Assembly (NCBI GenBank): GCA_035048485.1
Contig: CM068582.1
Location: forward strand, 35,171,596 to 35,235,595
DNA from: Pteria penguin
Lineage: Eukaryota; Mollusca; Bivalvia; Pterioida; Pteriidae
DNA: 64,000 bases
Direction: 5' to 3'
Part shown: positions 14,047 through 26,605 of the stretch, piece by piece
Layout: every line of letters starts with the position of its first letter
How positions within the stretch are numbered: the stretch's first letter is position 1
Notes under the pieces: model-generated
Database searches by the model: none
What the model saw: the letters and a program-made list of their open reading frames with translations, nothing else
What the model was told of the DNA's origin: nothing
Made by a program: the position numbers and the translations under genes

Positions 14047-15380
14047 AACACCATGATTATCTATCTTGTATGGTGCTGGCCAGTATTGACTTGGTGGAGG
14101 AAATAGGGTGCCCCTGAATAACCATCAACCATCGGTAGATACGGTGACAGACATGTTCATTGGTTCCTTCTAGGATTCGAATTAAAATTAGATAGAGGTC
14201 AGATGATTAGCTTTTACAGTTAATGCAAGGACAATGCTAGCAACTAGAACCCTATCAATAAGCAATATCATAAAACCATTTATTTTGTGTAATTATAATA
14301 GACAACTTGCATGTTTTCTTACTCGTTTCGAGTATAGTCGTATCAACATTCATATGTAACCTTACTACTTGAAATATACTTTAGCGTATTGCAGATACGA
14401 AATTTGACTAACTTAAAGTTTGAGCATGGGAAAGAATAGTGTTAATTCAATTTTACCTTGATTTGTATTTAATTTACACTTGTAAAGTCAGAATGACTTT
14501 GTGTGAACAGGTTCGGCAAGAATATGTAGTCAGTCAACTATACTTATGTATTCTGCCAGTCATCTCTCTATTCTTTAGACTCGTGTTGTACATCAATTTA
14601 TAACCAATGAACATGGCTTGTATCAAATAGCTACTTTACGTCAATAACCAGATCGTGCGCGATTGAAAGCGATACGTTATCTCAAAACGTCACAACAGTT
14701 TTGAGAGTTTTACCTACCTGTATATATAGCTGATTTTACTTTCTGTGTACATGTGTCTTTATGATTTGTCCAAAACGTCCAATTAAATGAATAAAGAATT
14801 GAAATCTTTCGTTAGTATGGAAGAACGATTTCAATTTTTATTCACCGGAAATGTTTGAAAAAGAGTTATCGTTCTTACGTGTTCTGCAATTTAAAACAGC
14901 AACAGTTTGTCATTGCAGGTGACACTCTCAACCACGTACATTTATGAACATTCTGATAAATGCATCTCATCGGTAGTTTATGTTTAAATCGCGACAAATT
15001 TTTGATTGAATAACAAAATTAATACTAGTAAAATCAAGTTTGATAGACGAATATGACACCACTCTGTAATGTGTATGTCTGGCGTTGTGCTTGTGACTTA
15101 AAATGTCTGGATTTCGTAAAGGGTGGTTTAGTAAAAACACAGTACACCGTGCCCTCCGGTCTGTGTTCTGTCGTTTGTCTATCGTCAAGTTTCAGTGTTG
15201 TTTGTTTATAATGCATTTTTCGTAAGAGTTATTATTATTAATATACATAACCCGACACTGATTTTATCTGTATATGTTTGGTCTATGATCAAGTGCATAT
15301 CACAGGAGGTTCCTCAGATATCTCGGTAGGTCGACTGTTGGCCCCATTTTCAGCATTCCCAATGAAAAAACAACCGGCCT
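14047..15380. other. AT-rich noncoding stretch
   Basis: No recognisable gene or repeat family apart from scattered simple sequence. Confidence 0.45.
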
Positions 15381-15386
15381 CATTTG

Positions 15387-16265
15387 CAGTGTTCTAGACA
15401 TTTATCAAAACTCCACTTATCAACGGGTAAGTGACTAAATAAAATCCGTTTACTCAAGGTAATGATGTGCTTACCCAAAGTAAAAAGGCATATTCAAAAT
15501 TTATATTGTGTAATTCTGAGAAAAGCATAAAATCGGTAATTTTTGCGTATTACAACGCTCTTCATTGACTACAGGAGAGTACGCCGTATAGATCTACAAT
15601 TTGTAGGACTAAAACCATACACCCCCCCCCCCCCCTTCACGATGCGATACTTATACTGATAGGGCAGTAGCGATACGATAATTTTTATAGGAAACAGTAT
15701 TTCTTAAATTTGGAGAAAAACTTGGTCCAAAACGCCTGATCCAACTTCAACTACGCCTATTACGTAGTTTCATAGAAACGTCGTTAAGACAGGTACATTG
15801 ACTTTTTCAAGTTAGCGTACATCCATCCTTGTTTATAGGAGCAAGGTACATATATTTAACGTATTGTATTCTAAAATATAAACAGAAAAGTGTAGAAGTG
15901 TTAAAGAAATTAAAGGCATTTGCTTATTTTAAAGTGTATTTAAAAGGGATAAAGAAAATTACTAAACAGTAAAGATTATGAAATGAAATTATTGCATTAA
16001 AGTTGATTTTGGTAGTCTCGGGCGTCGGACTCGATACCCGCCGAGATTGAGATGGAAAACTTAAATAATATCAAAACTTACATTTGTGAGTGTTTTCAGT
16101 TTCTCTATTTCCGGTTGTGATTTTATCGTCTTTCCTTTAGCAAAGTCTAAAATTGATGTGATCAATACAGAATTTTAATTACCACTGGGTAAGAGGTGTA
16201 AAGCTTCACAGTTACCCAACCCATATTATCACTTACCACGGGTAACATGGATTTCAAGAACACTG
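15387..16265. mobile_element. Non-autonomous DNA transposon, 879 bp
   Basis: The left end begins CAGTGTTCTAGA and the right end is its inverted counterpart (reverse complement CAGTGTTCTTGA). The subterminal similarity continues into a GGTAAGTGA motif. The sequence CATTTG directly abuts both ends (15381-15386 and 16266-16271), consistent with a 6-bp target duplication. The interior is AT-rich with a poly-C tract near 15620 and no transposase-like ORF. The CAG...CTG termini suggest an hAT-like or other DDE group; the exact superfamily is unresolved. Confidence 0.65.
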
Positions 16266-16359
16266 CATTTGTCAAAAGGAGAAGATGGATATGACGTTTG
16301 ACTGAGTCGGGTTGCTGAAGCGTGCTTTCGTCCTGCTCTTGTAAGTTTTGTCTTTTTAT

Positions 16360-16935
16360 GCGACCGTCATAAGACGGGGCATATTATGTTATGGCGTTGT
16401 CCGTCCGTGCGTGCGTCCGTCTGTCTGAGGTAATTTTTCCGGGCCCTTTTCTGCTGTCTTTAAAGGTATTGTATTAAAACTTGGTATGTAACTTTATATC
16501 AACAATGGTCAGTACCAGTTCGCATTTGAGTATGATTGCTTAGGTTCTGTCAGAGTTACGGCCCTTGAGCCAGTTTGCATTTGGGTATGATTGCTTTGGT
16601 TTTGCTAGAGTTACGGCCCTTGAACTTAGAAATTTTCATGGATTTTACAGTTTTCCTGAGTTTTTTCTGCAGTCTTTAAAGGTATTGGATTAAAACTTCA
16701 TATATTACTTTATATCAATGAGGGTCAGTATCACTTCGCATTTAGTTGTGATTGCTTTGGATTTGCTAGAGTTATGCCCCTTGAACTTAGAAATTTTCAA
16801 GGATTTTACAGTTTTCTGAATTTCTTTATGCAGCGTCAAGGTATTGGATTGAAACTTGACCATTCATTCAAATTGTTCCCCTTCAAGCTAAGCGACAGGC
16901 GTATTATGCCACGCTAGACTTTGCTCTTGTTCGTG
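16360..16935 (+). repeat. Dispersed repeat with GTCCGTCCGTGCGTGCGTCC head
   Basis: It starts GCGACCGTCATAAGACGGGGC and has the GTCCGTCC head at 16400-16425. Three units containing CTTTAAAGGTATTG.ATTAAAACTT and GAGTTACGGCCCTTGA follow. It ends GACAGGCGTATTATGCCACGC..TTGCTCTTGTT. The copy at 32.7 kb shares the head. Confidence 0.65.
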
Positions 16936-17409
16936 ATTTGTTGCTTAATTAGGTAGTCCGCGGAAGTGAAAAAATTGGTATAAAAGTTGTGCATTGACTG
17001 TTAATTCAAACTATTCTTTTTATCTGTATGGTCAGTGTACTATGGTGCGATATGACCAGTCAAGCAGCAGTCATGATTTTATCCATCACCATTACATACA
17101 GAAAGCGGGAGAGTTCTTTCCAAGAAGTTACAAATCAACTTTTTTACTCATCCTATATTCCTATAATATTGACTGAGTAGAAATACATGACTCCTGACTT
17201 CAAATTTATTTTCGTTTCAAGCAATTTGTCATGATCGAGACCTGAAGTCCTTTGACCCAGATTTATGACTTAAACAGAAATTTGTCTTAAATATGATAAA
17301 AAGGTGTGTATGTCTGGGCAGGATAGAAATAAGTGTCCCTTCGTCGTTATTTCTGTATATGTTGTTATGACATTGTCTGTAAGTTATTTGACGCCACAGA
17401 AAGATTATT

Positions 17410-17674
17410 TAAGCCGGTGTAGCCTAGTGGATAAGGTGTTCAGCTCGTGATCGAGAGGTCCCGGGTTCGACTCCCGCCTTGGGCGCACCCGTGTTCTGTC
17501 TTTCAGATGAGACAGTAAAAACCGAGGTCCCGTGTCACTGTAGGCGTGGCACGTAAAAGATCCCTAACTGCTTCGTGTGGGTTCGTTGCAAAAGTCTAAA
17601 TTTGTATGCATCAGGCAGATGCCTTCACCATATACGTGAAATATTTTAGTGACGTAAAACAATTATCAATCAAT
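17410..17674 (+). repeat. Full-length tRNA-derived SINE (family 1)
   Basis: The head has box A (TAGCCTAGTGGATAAGG) and box B (GGGTTCGACTCCC), followed by the GTTCTGTCTTTCAGATGAGACAG body, the GCAGATGCC..ACC 3' block and an (ATCA)n tail. A perfect 13-bp target duplication, CAGAAAGATTATT, flanks it at 17397-17409 and 17675-17687. Its first two bases could instead belong to the tail. Confidence 0.92.
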
Positions 17675-17689
17675 CAGAAAGATTATTCC

Positions 17690-19182
17690 ACTTACATTTT
17701 GATGGCATTCCTGAAGCGTGTTTTGTCTAGGATTTGAACCACATCGTTGACTGGTGAGTGGTTAAAATCGAAATCCCTTTTTACGGTAACCATCGACATG
17801 AAAAAAATATATATCCGTCGTGACTTCAGGTTGGCCCTTTACGCATGTAGCAAATTTCTGTGCAACATGCAGACGCCGGACGGTATCACTGTTTAAATGA
17901 AATAATGTTGACACCTTAACTATTGTAAGCATGGTGTCGTCGAGAATCGGACCCATGACCTTCCAGCCATACTGGTAAAGCATTCTCCCACACAATGCGT
18001 GTCAGTTTCTTTTCTGATAATGAATAATTCGTTAATCCGGAATACTTATTAATTACATTGTATGTACCTGAGTGCTAAATATTACGTACGCGTACAGTCG
18101 AATTGCATGGGAAGGGTCCGGGAAGGGGATCCAACTGCACAGAGAAACCGAGGTACTGAAGTGAACTAAATTGTGATGAATGAATCTCCTTACCTAAAAG
18201 CAGAAATCACTGTATAAATCTCAAGATCCGCCTTTGTTATATTTGCGATCTTGATGGCGACTTCTGCACTATGTTTCAATGTGCGTCGCTATAGTTTATC
18301 TGTTTGCGACATTGTATTTACTCATTCGTAACTCTTTCTCACGTAAACATATTCAAAATTCATATTTGTTAGACATTAATTTGAAAATTTTATTATTTCT
18401 CGTCCATTTTGGGGTTTTGAATGTCAGTACAGTGTTTAGTATTGGGCTTTTGTTATCATTTTACAATAAAATTTTAAAGAGACTATAAAGCACAAGGTGG
18501 GCGGAGGAGAAACATTAACATACAGCGTGTCACATGACCTCGTTCAAGACGTTTTATTAGAAATACAATAGTAATACATGCATTCCGGATGCACCGCGAG
18601 GAAGTAAAGGCCTGCTGCTCTTCAAACTCGGTTTGTTCGTGACTTATAATATGTAATATATCTATATAGATAGCATACTGCACAATCAGCTTTTTCAAAC
18701 TATCGTGTATTTGAAGTTCTAATAATACATATACTGGATTGTCGACACCTAGCTACACGAGGAAGTCTTGATGTATCGTTCCCTTAACGTGCAATGTATA
18801 TAATTGCTCAGTTAATTTATTATCTGATAAAAAAAGTATACTGAAAAAATAAATATACTGAAAAATAACGATATGGTAAAGGTCATTGTGACGAAGGTGA
18901 GAACATCGAAACCTGTATTGTTTTACGTGTGCACTTTAAGTGTAAAAGCCAAGTGCACATTTGGCTTTTATTTTGTTGTATGTGTGCATAAATTGATGCA
19001 AAAGAGATGCTTTGTCGTTTATAGCATATAGTTCTTAACACATTGCAATATGGTATTGTCCTGTCGCTTTATCTGACATGATTTCCCTTTTATACTCTTT
19101 TTTTTTAATTTTAGTCAAATGGTACAAAAAGAATTGAAAATTTCTATACCATAGATGATCCAGTTCATAACTTTGATAATGA
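17690..19182. other. Noncoding stretch
   Basis: No gene recognised. A perfect 10-bp stem hairpin lies at 18943-18952 / 18961-18970 (TAAAAGCCAA). A degenerate tRNA-like box-B sequence occurs near 17945 on the - strand. Confidence 0.45.
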
Positions 19183-19191
19183 TATTGATAG

Positions 19192-19360
19192 TTGGTTGAT
19201 TGGTGTTTTACGTCGCTTTCCACAATTTTTTAGTTATACCGCGACATGGAAGCAGGAGATAATCAACCTCTTAAACATAGTGGCGCAACCCGGGAATCGA
19301 GCCCGGATTGTCGACGCTGCAATTCAAGCGCTTAACCACTACACCAAGCCTGCCCCATGT
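19192..19360 (-). repeat. tRNA-derived SINE, family 2
   Basis: On the - strand, the head is TTGGTGTAGTGGTTAAGCGC (box A) with GGCTCGATTCCC (box B). The body is TTTAAGAGGTTGATTATCTC and CTTCCATGTCGCGG. It ends GACGTAAAACACCAATCAAC. The head and body differ from family 1. The 9-bp TATTGATAG target duplication is at 19183-19191 and 19361-19369. A related copy lies at 34.4 kb. Confidence 0.85.
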
Positions 19361-20426
19361 TATTGATAGATAGAGCTGTCACAGATATGAAAATTAGGGG
19401 AAAAATATGCACTTTTGGAATTGGGTGAATATGTCGCTTGTAGTCTGCGTTAACGCTCCGACGCGGAGTGTACATTAGAACATTATACAAATTCGGAATT
19501 GTTGAACAGAATTCTTTTACTAACTGCCCACGGCAGATTTCTGAATTTATTTACTGGTTTGTGATTGATATTTCTAAATCTTTTTTAATTATACGCAGGT
19601 GATTGCGTCACGATATAGGTAAAACATTTCTATAAGTACTTTGTTTAAAAATGGCAGTACTTGATTACATTGTAACGGCACGCGTCCGGCAGTTTTACAT
19701 ATTAGTCACTACGACTGGTCCATCCTAAGTGATTCGAATGTTTACCATGACACCTTGCCTCGATTTAAGCGATCTCAATCGAAGACCATCCACCACTTTC
19801 TCCAGTAGGATACGTATCAGAATTTAGATTGATTCCTATATACGCATCTAAAAGGATCCAATGTACCCCTAAGTAGCAATGCCGGATTACTTCGGGGACA
19901 TTAAACGTATTTTTCTTAAAGAGAAGCTTTTCCCACCATCTCATGTTTAAAACTGTGTTAAACAAACAGCAGACGAAGCGTAAATATCAATGATTAACCC
20001 ACTGTCAAAAATAAAACAATGCAATACTATTTCCATATGTACATGTTTACTGTAGCTATATTTCATGACTAAACAAATTTTAAAGATTAAATCTTGACCT
20101 AAGATTCAAGATTCACCCCCTGCGTACTTGAGAAATGTGATCTGTAAAATTTGATAAGGTTCACATATTCTCATATTGTGTATTGAGAGCATGGTGTATT
20201 GCTCTCACTCATTGGAGCTCACCAATACACATTCAAGCGTGCCGCTGACATGTGTGTATATAGTCAAGCTCGCGGAGTGATTGATGTGGGAGATTACACA
20301 CAGTACCGACTGACCTTGACGCTCAACGTGTATACTACGAGGTCACGCCTCATTTCACACTGCTGGCATAGATATAGTCGTTTAAGTTCAGAGGAATTTC
20401 AAGGTGTACACCATGAGTACTCTATG

Positions 20427-20544
20427 TATAAATCGTGGTCAGTAAACATTCAGTGAGGGGAGTCGCCTAAACTTGTTTCTCGGTTTGTGTGGGGGATGTT
20501 TGGATGTTCCGAGGAAAGGGCCGATATTACGAACAAAGAATAAG
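20427..20544 (+). promoter_or_regulatory. Possible TATA promoter and first exon
   Basis: TATAAAT at 20427-20433 is followed 25 bases from its first T by an initiator-like TTCAGTG (A at 20452). About 92 nt further on is a strong donor, ATAAG|GTATGT, at 20544/20545. The surrounding 20.2-20.5 kb is GC-richer than average. It could be an untranslated first exon of the + strand gene at 44.7 kb or of a noncoding RNA. This is motif-level evidence only. Confidence 0.2.
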
Positions 20545-20947
20545 GTATGTTACTGTGTTAAATATACCTATATATGGAAGCAGCTGGTGATATTGTGAAA
20601 GGGGGCGACTGGGAAATATTGTGCAATATGATATTGTGTTTCTCATGACTGGGGTGATGTTTGAAGAATATTTTTATCTGAATCAGGTATCAAGCTTGTA
20701 TGCATGGTAAATACAAGTATATGAATTGACTGACACTGTTTGTAACAGTAGAGGATATGGTATTGCCGTGTTAACGTCATATTATATCTGTATTTAAAGA
20801 AAGAAGCATTTAGAGCGGTAATTGTTTGGACGGTGTTACATTGCATTGGTATGTTAACCTTAGTGTGAACTTAGCAAAAGTGCGCAACATGCACTTGTTA
20901 TGGTGTCACATAGGATGCATTAGAGATACATGATATAGGGACAGTGA

Positions 20948-21052
20948 TAGTCCTAGGTTCTCTGCCCTTTTCCCACTTTTGATATCGGCTGTGTGCCTCT
21001 CCCACAAACCGCCGATATCAAAAGTGGGAGAAGGGCAGAGAATCTCGGACTA
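20948..21052. mobile_element. Fold-back MITE, 105 bp, 9-bp TSD
   Basis: The left end TAGTCCTAGGTTCTCTGCCC matches the inverted right end at 18 of 20 positions. The arms run on to GATATCGGC / GCCGATATC around a loop of about 21 bp. A perfect direct repeat GGACAGTGA (20939-20947 and 21053-21061) flanks it. Confidence 0.85.
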
Positions 21053-21277
21053 GGACAGTGACTGTGACGAATCCAGGCTTTTGTGACATTAAAAAGTTTG
21101 ACGTCACATGATGTCCCGATGAAGAAAGAGATGACTTATGATGAAACTTGTTTTTTATTATGACTCGTGTTTGCTGATTAAGGGGAAGAGATGGGACCCG
21201 AGTATATCCACCTCTGTGTAGAGATTCTGGCATTTAGAAATACCTGTATTTGCGTGGGTATATCTTACCTCCCCTCT

Positions 21278-21284
<7 letters not shown>

Positions 21285-21311
<27 letters not shown>

Positions 21312-21569
21312 TTTGTTTAACGTCACACCACGAATATTTCATGTATATGGTGACGGCATCTGCCTGATACAGGGCATACAGATTTTGACCTTTGCAACGG
21401 ACCCACCCGAAGCAGTGAGGGATCTTTAACGTGCCATGCATACCACGACACGAGGCCTCGGTTTTTACTGTCTCATCCGAAAGACAGGACACCGGCATGA
21501 CCAGAGCGGGAATCGAACCCCGGCCTCCCGACCAGGAGTCTAGCGCGATACCACTAGGCCACGCCGGCT
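21285..21569 (-). repeat. Full-length tRNA-derived SINE (family 1), young
   Basis: A complete - strand copy: head with box A (GTGGCCTAGTGGTATCGCG) and box B (GGGTTCGATTCCC), body, 3' block, and a tail of at least five TGAT units at the left. The perfect 15-bp direct repeat TCCCCTCTTTTATTG lies at 21270-21284 and 21570-21584, so the insertion looks recent. The TSD overlaps the tail by a few bases. Confidence 0.95.
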
Positions 21570-21584
21570 TCCCCTCTTTTATTG

Positions 21585-22834
21585 TTTTGTTTTGTTTTAT
21601 TATTTTTTTTTGGAGGCAGTAACGATATTTATACCATTCTAGTGACAGGCATTCAGATCTTGACTAAATTTATTGAAGATTAGTGTATTTAAAGATTAAA
21701 AACATTTTGATTTTGACACCACCCCCATTGACGACAAAGATTTTAACAGTTTCTGGACCTTTACACGATTTGTGCACCTTTCAAGTTATTTCAGCTCGGG
21801 AAATGTGACATTAAGTTATGTCGTAAGGGACTTCCGCAGGATGTCGTCACTTGTAATTACTTATGGAGATCTCCGATTGAGACAAATTCTTGACACGATT
21901 TGCAGTTTTGTTAAGACATTAAGAATGTTATATAACCAGTAGGAATGTGAAAGAATTTAGAACAGGGGTCCACTGTGGTAAACAACTTGGAGACGAAATC
22001 TTTTTTTGTTTACAGAAAAAGTTAATCCATATTATAATGATTGTATATACATGTATACGGGTTTATATGTTTCTATATTCTTTATCTCTGTAGGAATTGA
22101 CAAGGGTTGAAAAAAATTCGACTTTCGAAAACAAAAACAAAGATCAAGAGAAATTATTTGTTTTGTAAAAAGGCAATTACTACTTGTACCATTTTGTTTG
22201 TTTGTAGTGATTTGCTGTGAACGTTGTTCCATTCATAATTCTAGTCCTTTAGTCTCATTGTCCTCTCGATCATGGTATGACAGCCACTATTACCTGATTT
22301 ATCCTGTTTATTTTATTTAACTACGTTCTTTCCTTAAGTATTGAAAAAACAGTGAGCATCCCCAGCCGGTCATGAACTATCTCATTGATTCATATCTTTT
22401 TCGTTACTGTATTATAGCTAATACTTCGTTCACTCCATCATTATTATTCCCCTTTCGTGGTGCCCTTGCATCGCCACACGTGCCACTTGAGCCATCGGCT
22501 TCCACGGTGTCAAAGTCGTTCTTTTAGCATTCATCCCCCACTGTCGCGTATTGCCTTTAGTACTTATCATTCTTTCTAGTCACCTTGTTAATGCCCTAGG
22601 TGTGGACGGCTTCCAATTCGACCAGATAGACAAAATAAACAAAGCTGACCCGACCATTCAGTTTGTGTATTGATTGCTATAACCGTGTGATCCTTTTGTG
22701 TCTTTGTGATCCGACGTAAAACAAATAGAGCTTAAAGCACGGCGACATGGGCAATAGTTCGTGATCGTCGTATTTGTTGTGGTTTCCTTGTAACGTGGAA
22801 CTTAATAGAATTATCTCTAAAGAACTAAGAGTAG

Positions 22835-22837
<3 letters not shown>
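21585..22837. other. Noncoding stretch
   Basis: No gene or repeat family recognised. Open frames are short and AT-biased. Confidence 0.45.

Positions 22838-22916
<79 letters not shown>
22838..22916. repeat. (AT)n microsatellite
   Basis: About 78 bp of AT dinucleotide repeat. Confidence 0.97.
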
Positions 22917-22918
<2 letters not shown>

Positions 22919-24223
22919 CTTTAAGGATGAAGAAACCTCGACGATTTTGTTACGTTTGTGATATTTATTTTAAAGTATCAAAAATTTTTCGTTGTAACGG
23001 ATCAGCTATACGTCGAACTTGTGGTCATTTAGATACAACAAAGTTCATGTGAGTGCAATGAGTAAACTTTGAATGCAATTTATGGTTTTACATGACGAGG
23101 ATTACACCATAGTACTTAGATAAAGCACCTTTGAACTTTTGGTAGTTTTATATATATATAATAAGAAAAGTACGAAACTTTTTAATCACGATGTAGATTG
23201 CCTTCTCATACTATACACTCAGTCTACCTGGGGTCAAACGCGCTCTTAAGGTGCATTTGATATAAAGTGGGTCCATAATTCATTATGTTATTAATATTTT
23301 TTCAATAGTATCAAGTTTTCAAGCAAACACTTTAGTCTACTTCCTTTGCCAGATTTGGGTCTATACCTGACAAAAACAGAGTTTTACCAAACTTCGTTCA
23401 ATTTTTGCATGGCATGAAACAAAGAGACACAAATAATAAATAAAACGTTTGTTAGAAAAGTAATTCCACCGAATCAAAACACAAGCGTTGCTAAGCTACC
23501 CATGGATTCATTTATCCACTCACGTCAACGGTGTTTAGCTCACCTGGAGCCGAGAAATTACTTAAACATTGTCGTTTACATACATGTGATACTTGTACGA
23601 AATAAAAATGTAATGGCTGAAGTTAAACTTTGACATCTAGATCACAAACAAATATTAAAGCTATTTAATCAAATTATTATCATTTCAATCACAGGAATTT
23701 CAAAGAAACTCGACGACGAGTACCCTTTTTGGCGATAATTCTAAAGCTGTCAAAATCTCATGACTCCATGTTAAAGAAGATACAAGCCTTGGTACATTTG
23801 GTAGAATAGTGAGTGATTAAAACCAAATTCAGGAAATCAGATAAAAGTATTGAATTTATTCGTATTTGATATAAACCGCTATGTATCTTGTGTCACTGTG
23901 GTTCAATCTTGAATGCATCGTGTTGTAATAAGTTTTATGTTTTGGTTATATCTCCCCATGGACCACGACAACTTCTGTTAAAAGGTGACTTATAGCATCT
24001 TCCATATATTGTACCATGGACTACAGCGTTGTATCCTTGGCTTTATGTTTTTTTAGGAGCATATCAAAGGCATCTGTTTTAGTTCCATCCCAATATTGAA
24101 ACTAATATCCAAGGGATAAATCGCCCTTATTATAAACTGATTTTAGCACCCTTATGGTGCTGTATACAGCAAGCGCATTTCATCCTATCTTTCCCGAGTC
24201 CACCACCCATGAACGATGTCTGT
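22917..24223. other. Noncoding stretch
   Basis: No gene recognised. TTTAGCTCACCTGGAGCC near 23535 resembles the head of a dispersed GCTCACCTGAGC-type repeat seen elsewhere in the window. Confidence 0.4.
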
Positions 24224-24237
24224 CCATTTTGTTGAAA

Positions 24238-24514
24238 GCCGGTGTGGCTTAATGGATAAGGTGCTCGGCTCGTGATCGAGAGGTCCCTTGTTCGACTCCC
24301 GCCCTGGGCGCACCGATGTTCTGTCTTTCGGATGAGACCGTAAAAACCGAGGTCCCGTGTCACTGTAGACGTGGCACCTAAAAGATCCCTTCCTGCTTCG
24401 GGCGGGTCCATTTCAAGGGTCTAAATTTGTATGCAATGCATCAGGCAGATGCCGCCACCATGTACGTGAAATAATCGTGGAGTGACGTAAAACAATATTC
24501 AATCAATCAGTCAA
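24238..24514 (+). repeat. Full-length tRNA-derived SINE (family 1)
   Basis: The head contains GGCTTAATGGATAAGGTGC (box A) and TTGTTCGACTCCC (box B), followed by the standard body, 3' block and (ATCA)n tail. The perfect 14-bp target duplication CCATTTTGTTGAAA is at 24224-24237 and 24515-24528. Confidence 0.93.
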
Positions 24515-24528
24515 CCATTTTGTTGAAA

Positions 24529-26599
24529 AGGAGCGGGCCCTTTTAATTTTTTCATAGTCCTTGGAGTACTCTGGATTCTGCTTGTCTCTTATGGGGGTTT
24601 TAACCCCGGCAATGTAACGTCACATGCCGAGACAAGGCCGTCGCGTCGATGGATACTGGCGACCTTGTCAACACCCTGGTTAATCGCGAATACGTTTTAA
24701 CGTAACAGATAGACTGGGGTTACCTGCTCTTGCTTGATATCGCTGCGCGAAGATTCTAAGACCTAAACAGACATTGCCAGTCTAACATAACGGCATGAAC
24801 ATGACACACATAGAATCAGGCTTCTCTCAGACCCAGATTTAAAGGACGAAATGAATACGGACTACATGTAGATGGAAGTAGAAACGGCAAACGGACATCT
24901 ACGGGTAAAGTCGTACTCGCCATGTGGGCGATCGACCAGCCGTAAAAATGGTCGCAAAAGCGACTTGGCGAGTGCTAATTCTACCTCCTGACATGGTATT
25001 TAATGAATACACAACGCTAATTCATCCGCCCCTTATTCCTGTCTGTTTATTATCACCATGTCTGTAGACGATTCTAATTCACTTAGTACTTAGTACAATA
25101 TGTCTATATCTGCCATTGTTTAATTATGAATGCATATATAGATTTGAAACAAATATTAGTATATGATTTGACAGGGAGTTCTGCATCATAAATGTCCCTA
25201 TGGAATTCTTCTCATAATTGAATATACAGAATGACTTCAATAGGTGTCTCCGTCAACAAGGCGCTTTGTATCACATTGACGCTCTACTAATAGTCACATT
25301 GTAGCGATAGAACGTAGCAACTTTCTCCTGTTTCAAAAGGTCAATGGATTGTCTCAAGTAAAACGATTCATGTGAACATCGGATAAAAGTGCTCATATTC
25401 ATTGACGCTTTGAGAAAGAATGACTCTTTCCTTTACAGTGACAAAATCAATATCAAAGCAATTACAATAAGAATTCCTTGGTTTGGATCACTAATAACGT
25501 CATTTTTATCGGCAAGCTGGCTACGTCATACGACCACACTCCTTTGTCAAACCGTAAGGTTACATATAAGTTTGTTGTATACTTAATACATGGTATACAT
25601 CTATTCATACTTATCGCTGTTACAAAAAAATTTACAGTGCTGGAACTTTGTGTGGTCTCGATCAGTCCAGTCAGGGCTCAATACCTGGTAAGGAAGGTGA
25701 GGTCTAGTGCTCAAAATGCTCAAAATTGTCGTATTTTCCTCCTTCACTAGTTTATGACTAGTTATGTCACCATAGTAACAATGAATTTCAATGAATTTCT
25801 TGACGCCTTCTATCTGAGTTTTGAAACTATACATATTTTGTCTGTGGCAGAAATATTCAAATGTTGTTGTGTGTATTCATAGCAACAGCGACATTGGAGG
25901 CATACTCAAAAAATTAAACGGTGATTGGGGAAAAAGGGAATTAGAATGAAGATAGATTGGTTCCGACAGATACAAGGCATTCCGTTGTTATGTGATTAGA
26001 AACTACCCTTTTCCCGACTCTGCTAAGAAGTTGCAAGGAAAACTGTTTCCAATGTATCACCACGATATACACGCTGGGAAAAAAATCAACGATTGTACGC
26101 TGATCTCTCATCTTGTTCCATCGGTTATCCCGTCATCTTACAGAAATTGTCCAATTCGCGCCCAATTTAAGACCACGTTCTCTGTATTGTATTATGATTT
26201 TTGATTGATTCAGACAGATTACAACAAATAGTAGTCACTTCGTTTGACAGGTATAGGTTTTGGTACTACAATGTGTCTGAACAATTCAGATGTTTGACTA
26301 CCGAACGGGATACCATTTCAATTAATTGTGATAATTTGAATATGACCCTGTACTTCATTTCAACATTTGTCCATTCCATTTGTTGTCAAGCATCACCGTT
26401 TTGAACTTTGATAGTATTTAGTTAACACAAGGGTTCTTTTAGTGTAGTGAAACATATGTCAGGTGGTCAGATGGTGTTGAGTCTTTTTGACATCATATTC
26501 TTATTTTGTAATATTCCTGTGTAAACACTATTAGATTGCACCCCTTCCCACCCAGTCATTTCACGGACAAATTTCATTGTTATTATACAAAAATCGTAA
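24529..26599. other. Noncoding stretch with transposon-like motif block
   Basis: No gene recognised. At 24923-24983 there is a block (TCGCCATGTGGGCGATCGACC ending GACTTGGCGAGTG) resembling, in inverted order, the subterminal region of the transposon starting at 26606. It may be a relic of a related element. An RFX X-box-like motif lies at 25766-25779 (GTCACCATAGTAAC). Confidence 0.4.
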
Positions 26600-26605
26600 A
26601 GTTAT

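Noticed and set aside
17411..17480. tRNA gene candidates from box A and box B matches (also at 21.5, 24.2, 11.6 and 19.3 kb)
   Set aside because: All continue into SINE bodies and tails, several have target duplications, and no clean tRNA cloverleaf with an acceptor stem is evident.
24529..25000. GC-richer block as a possible gene or CpG-island promoter
   Set aside because: No open frame, splice pair or promoter motif of note; part of it is better explained as a transposon relic.
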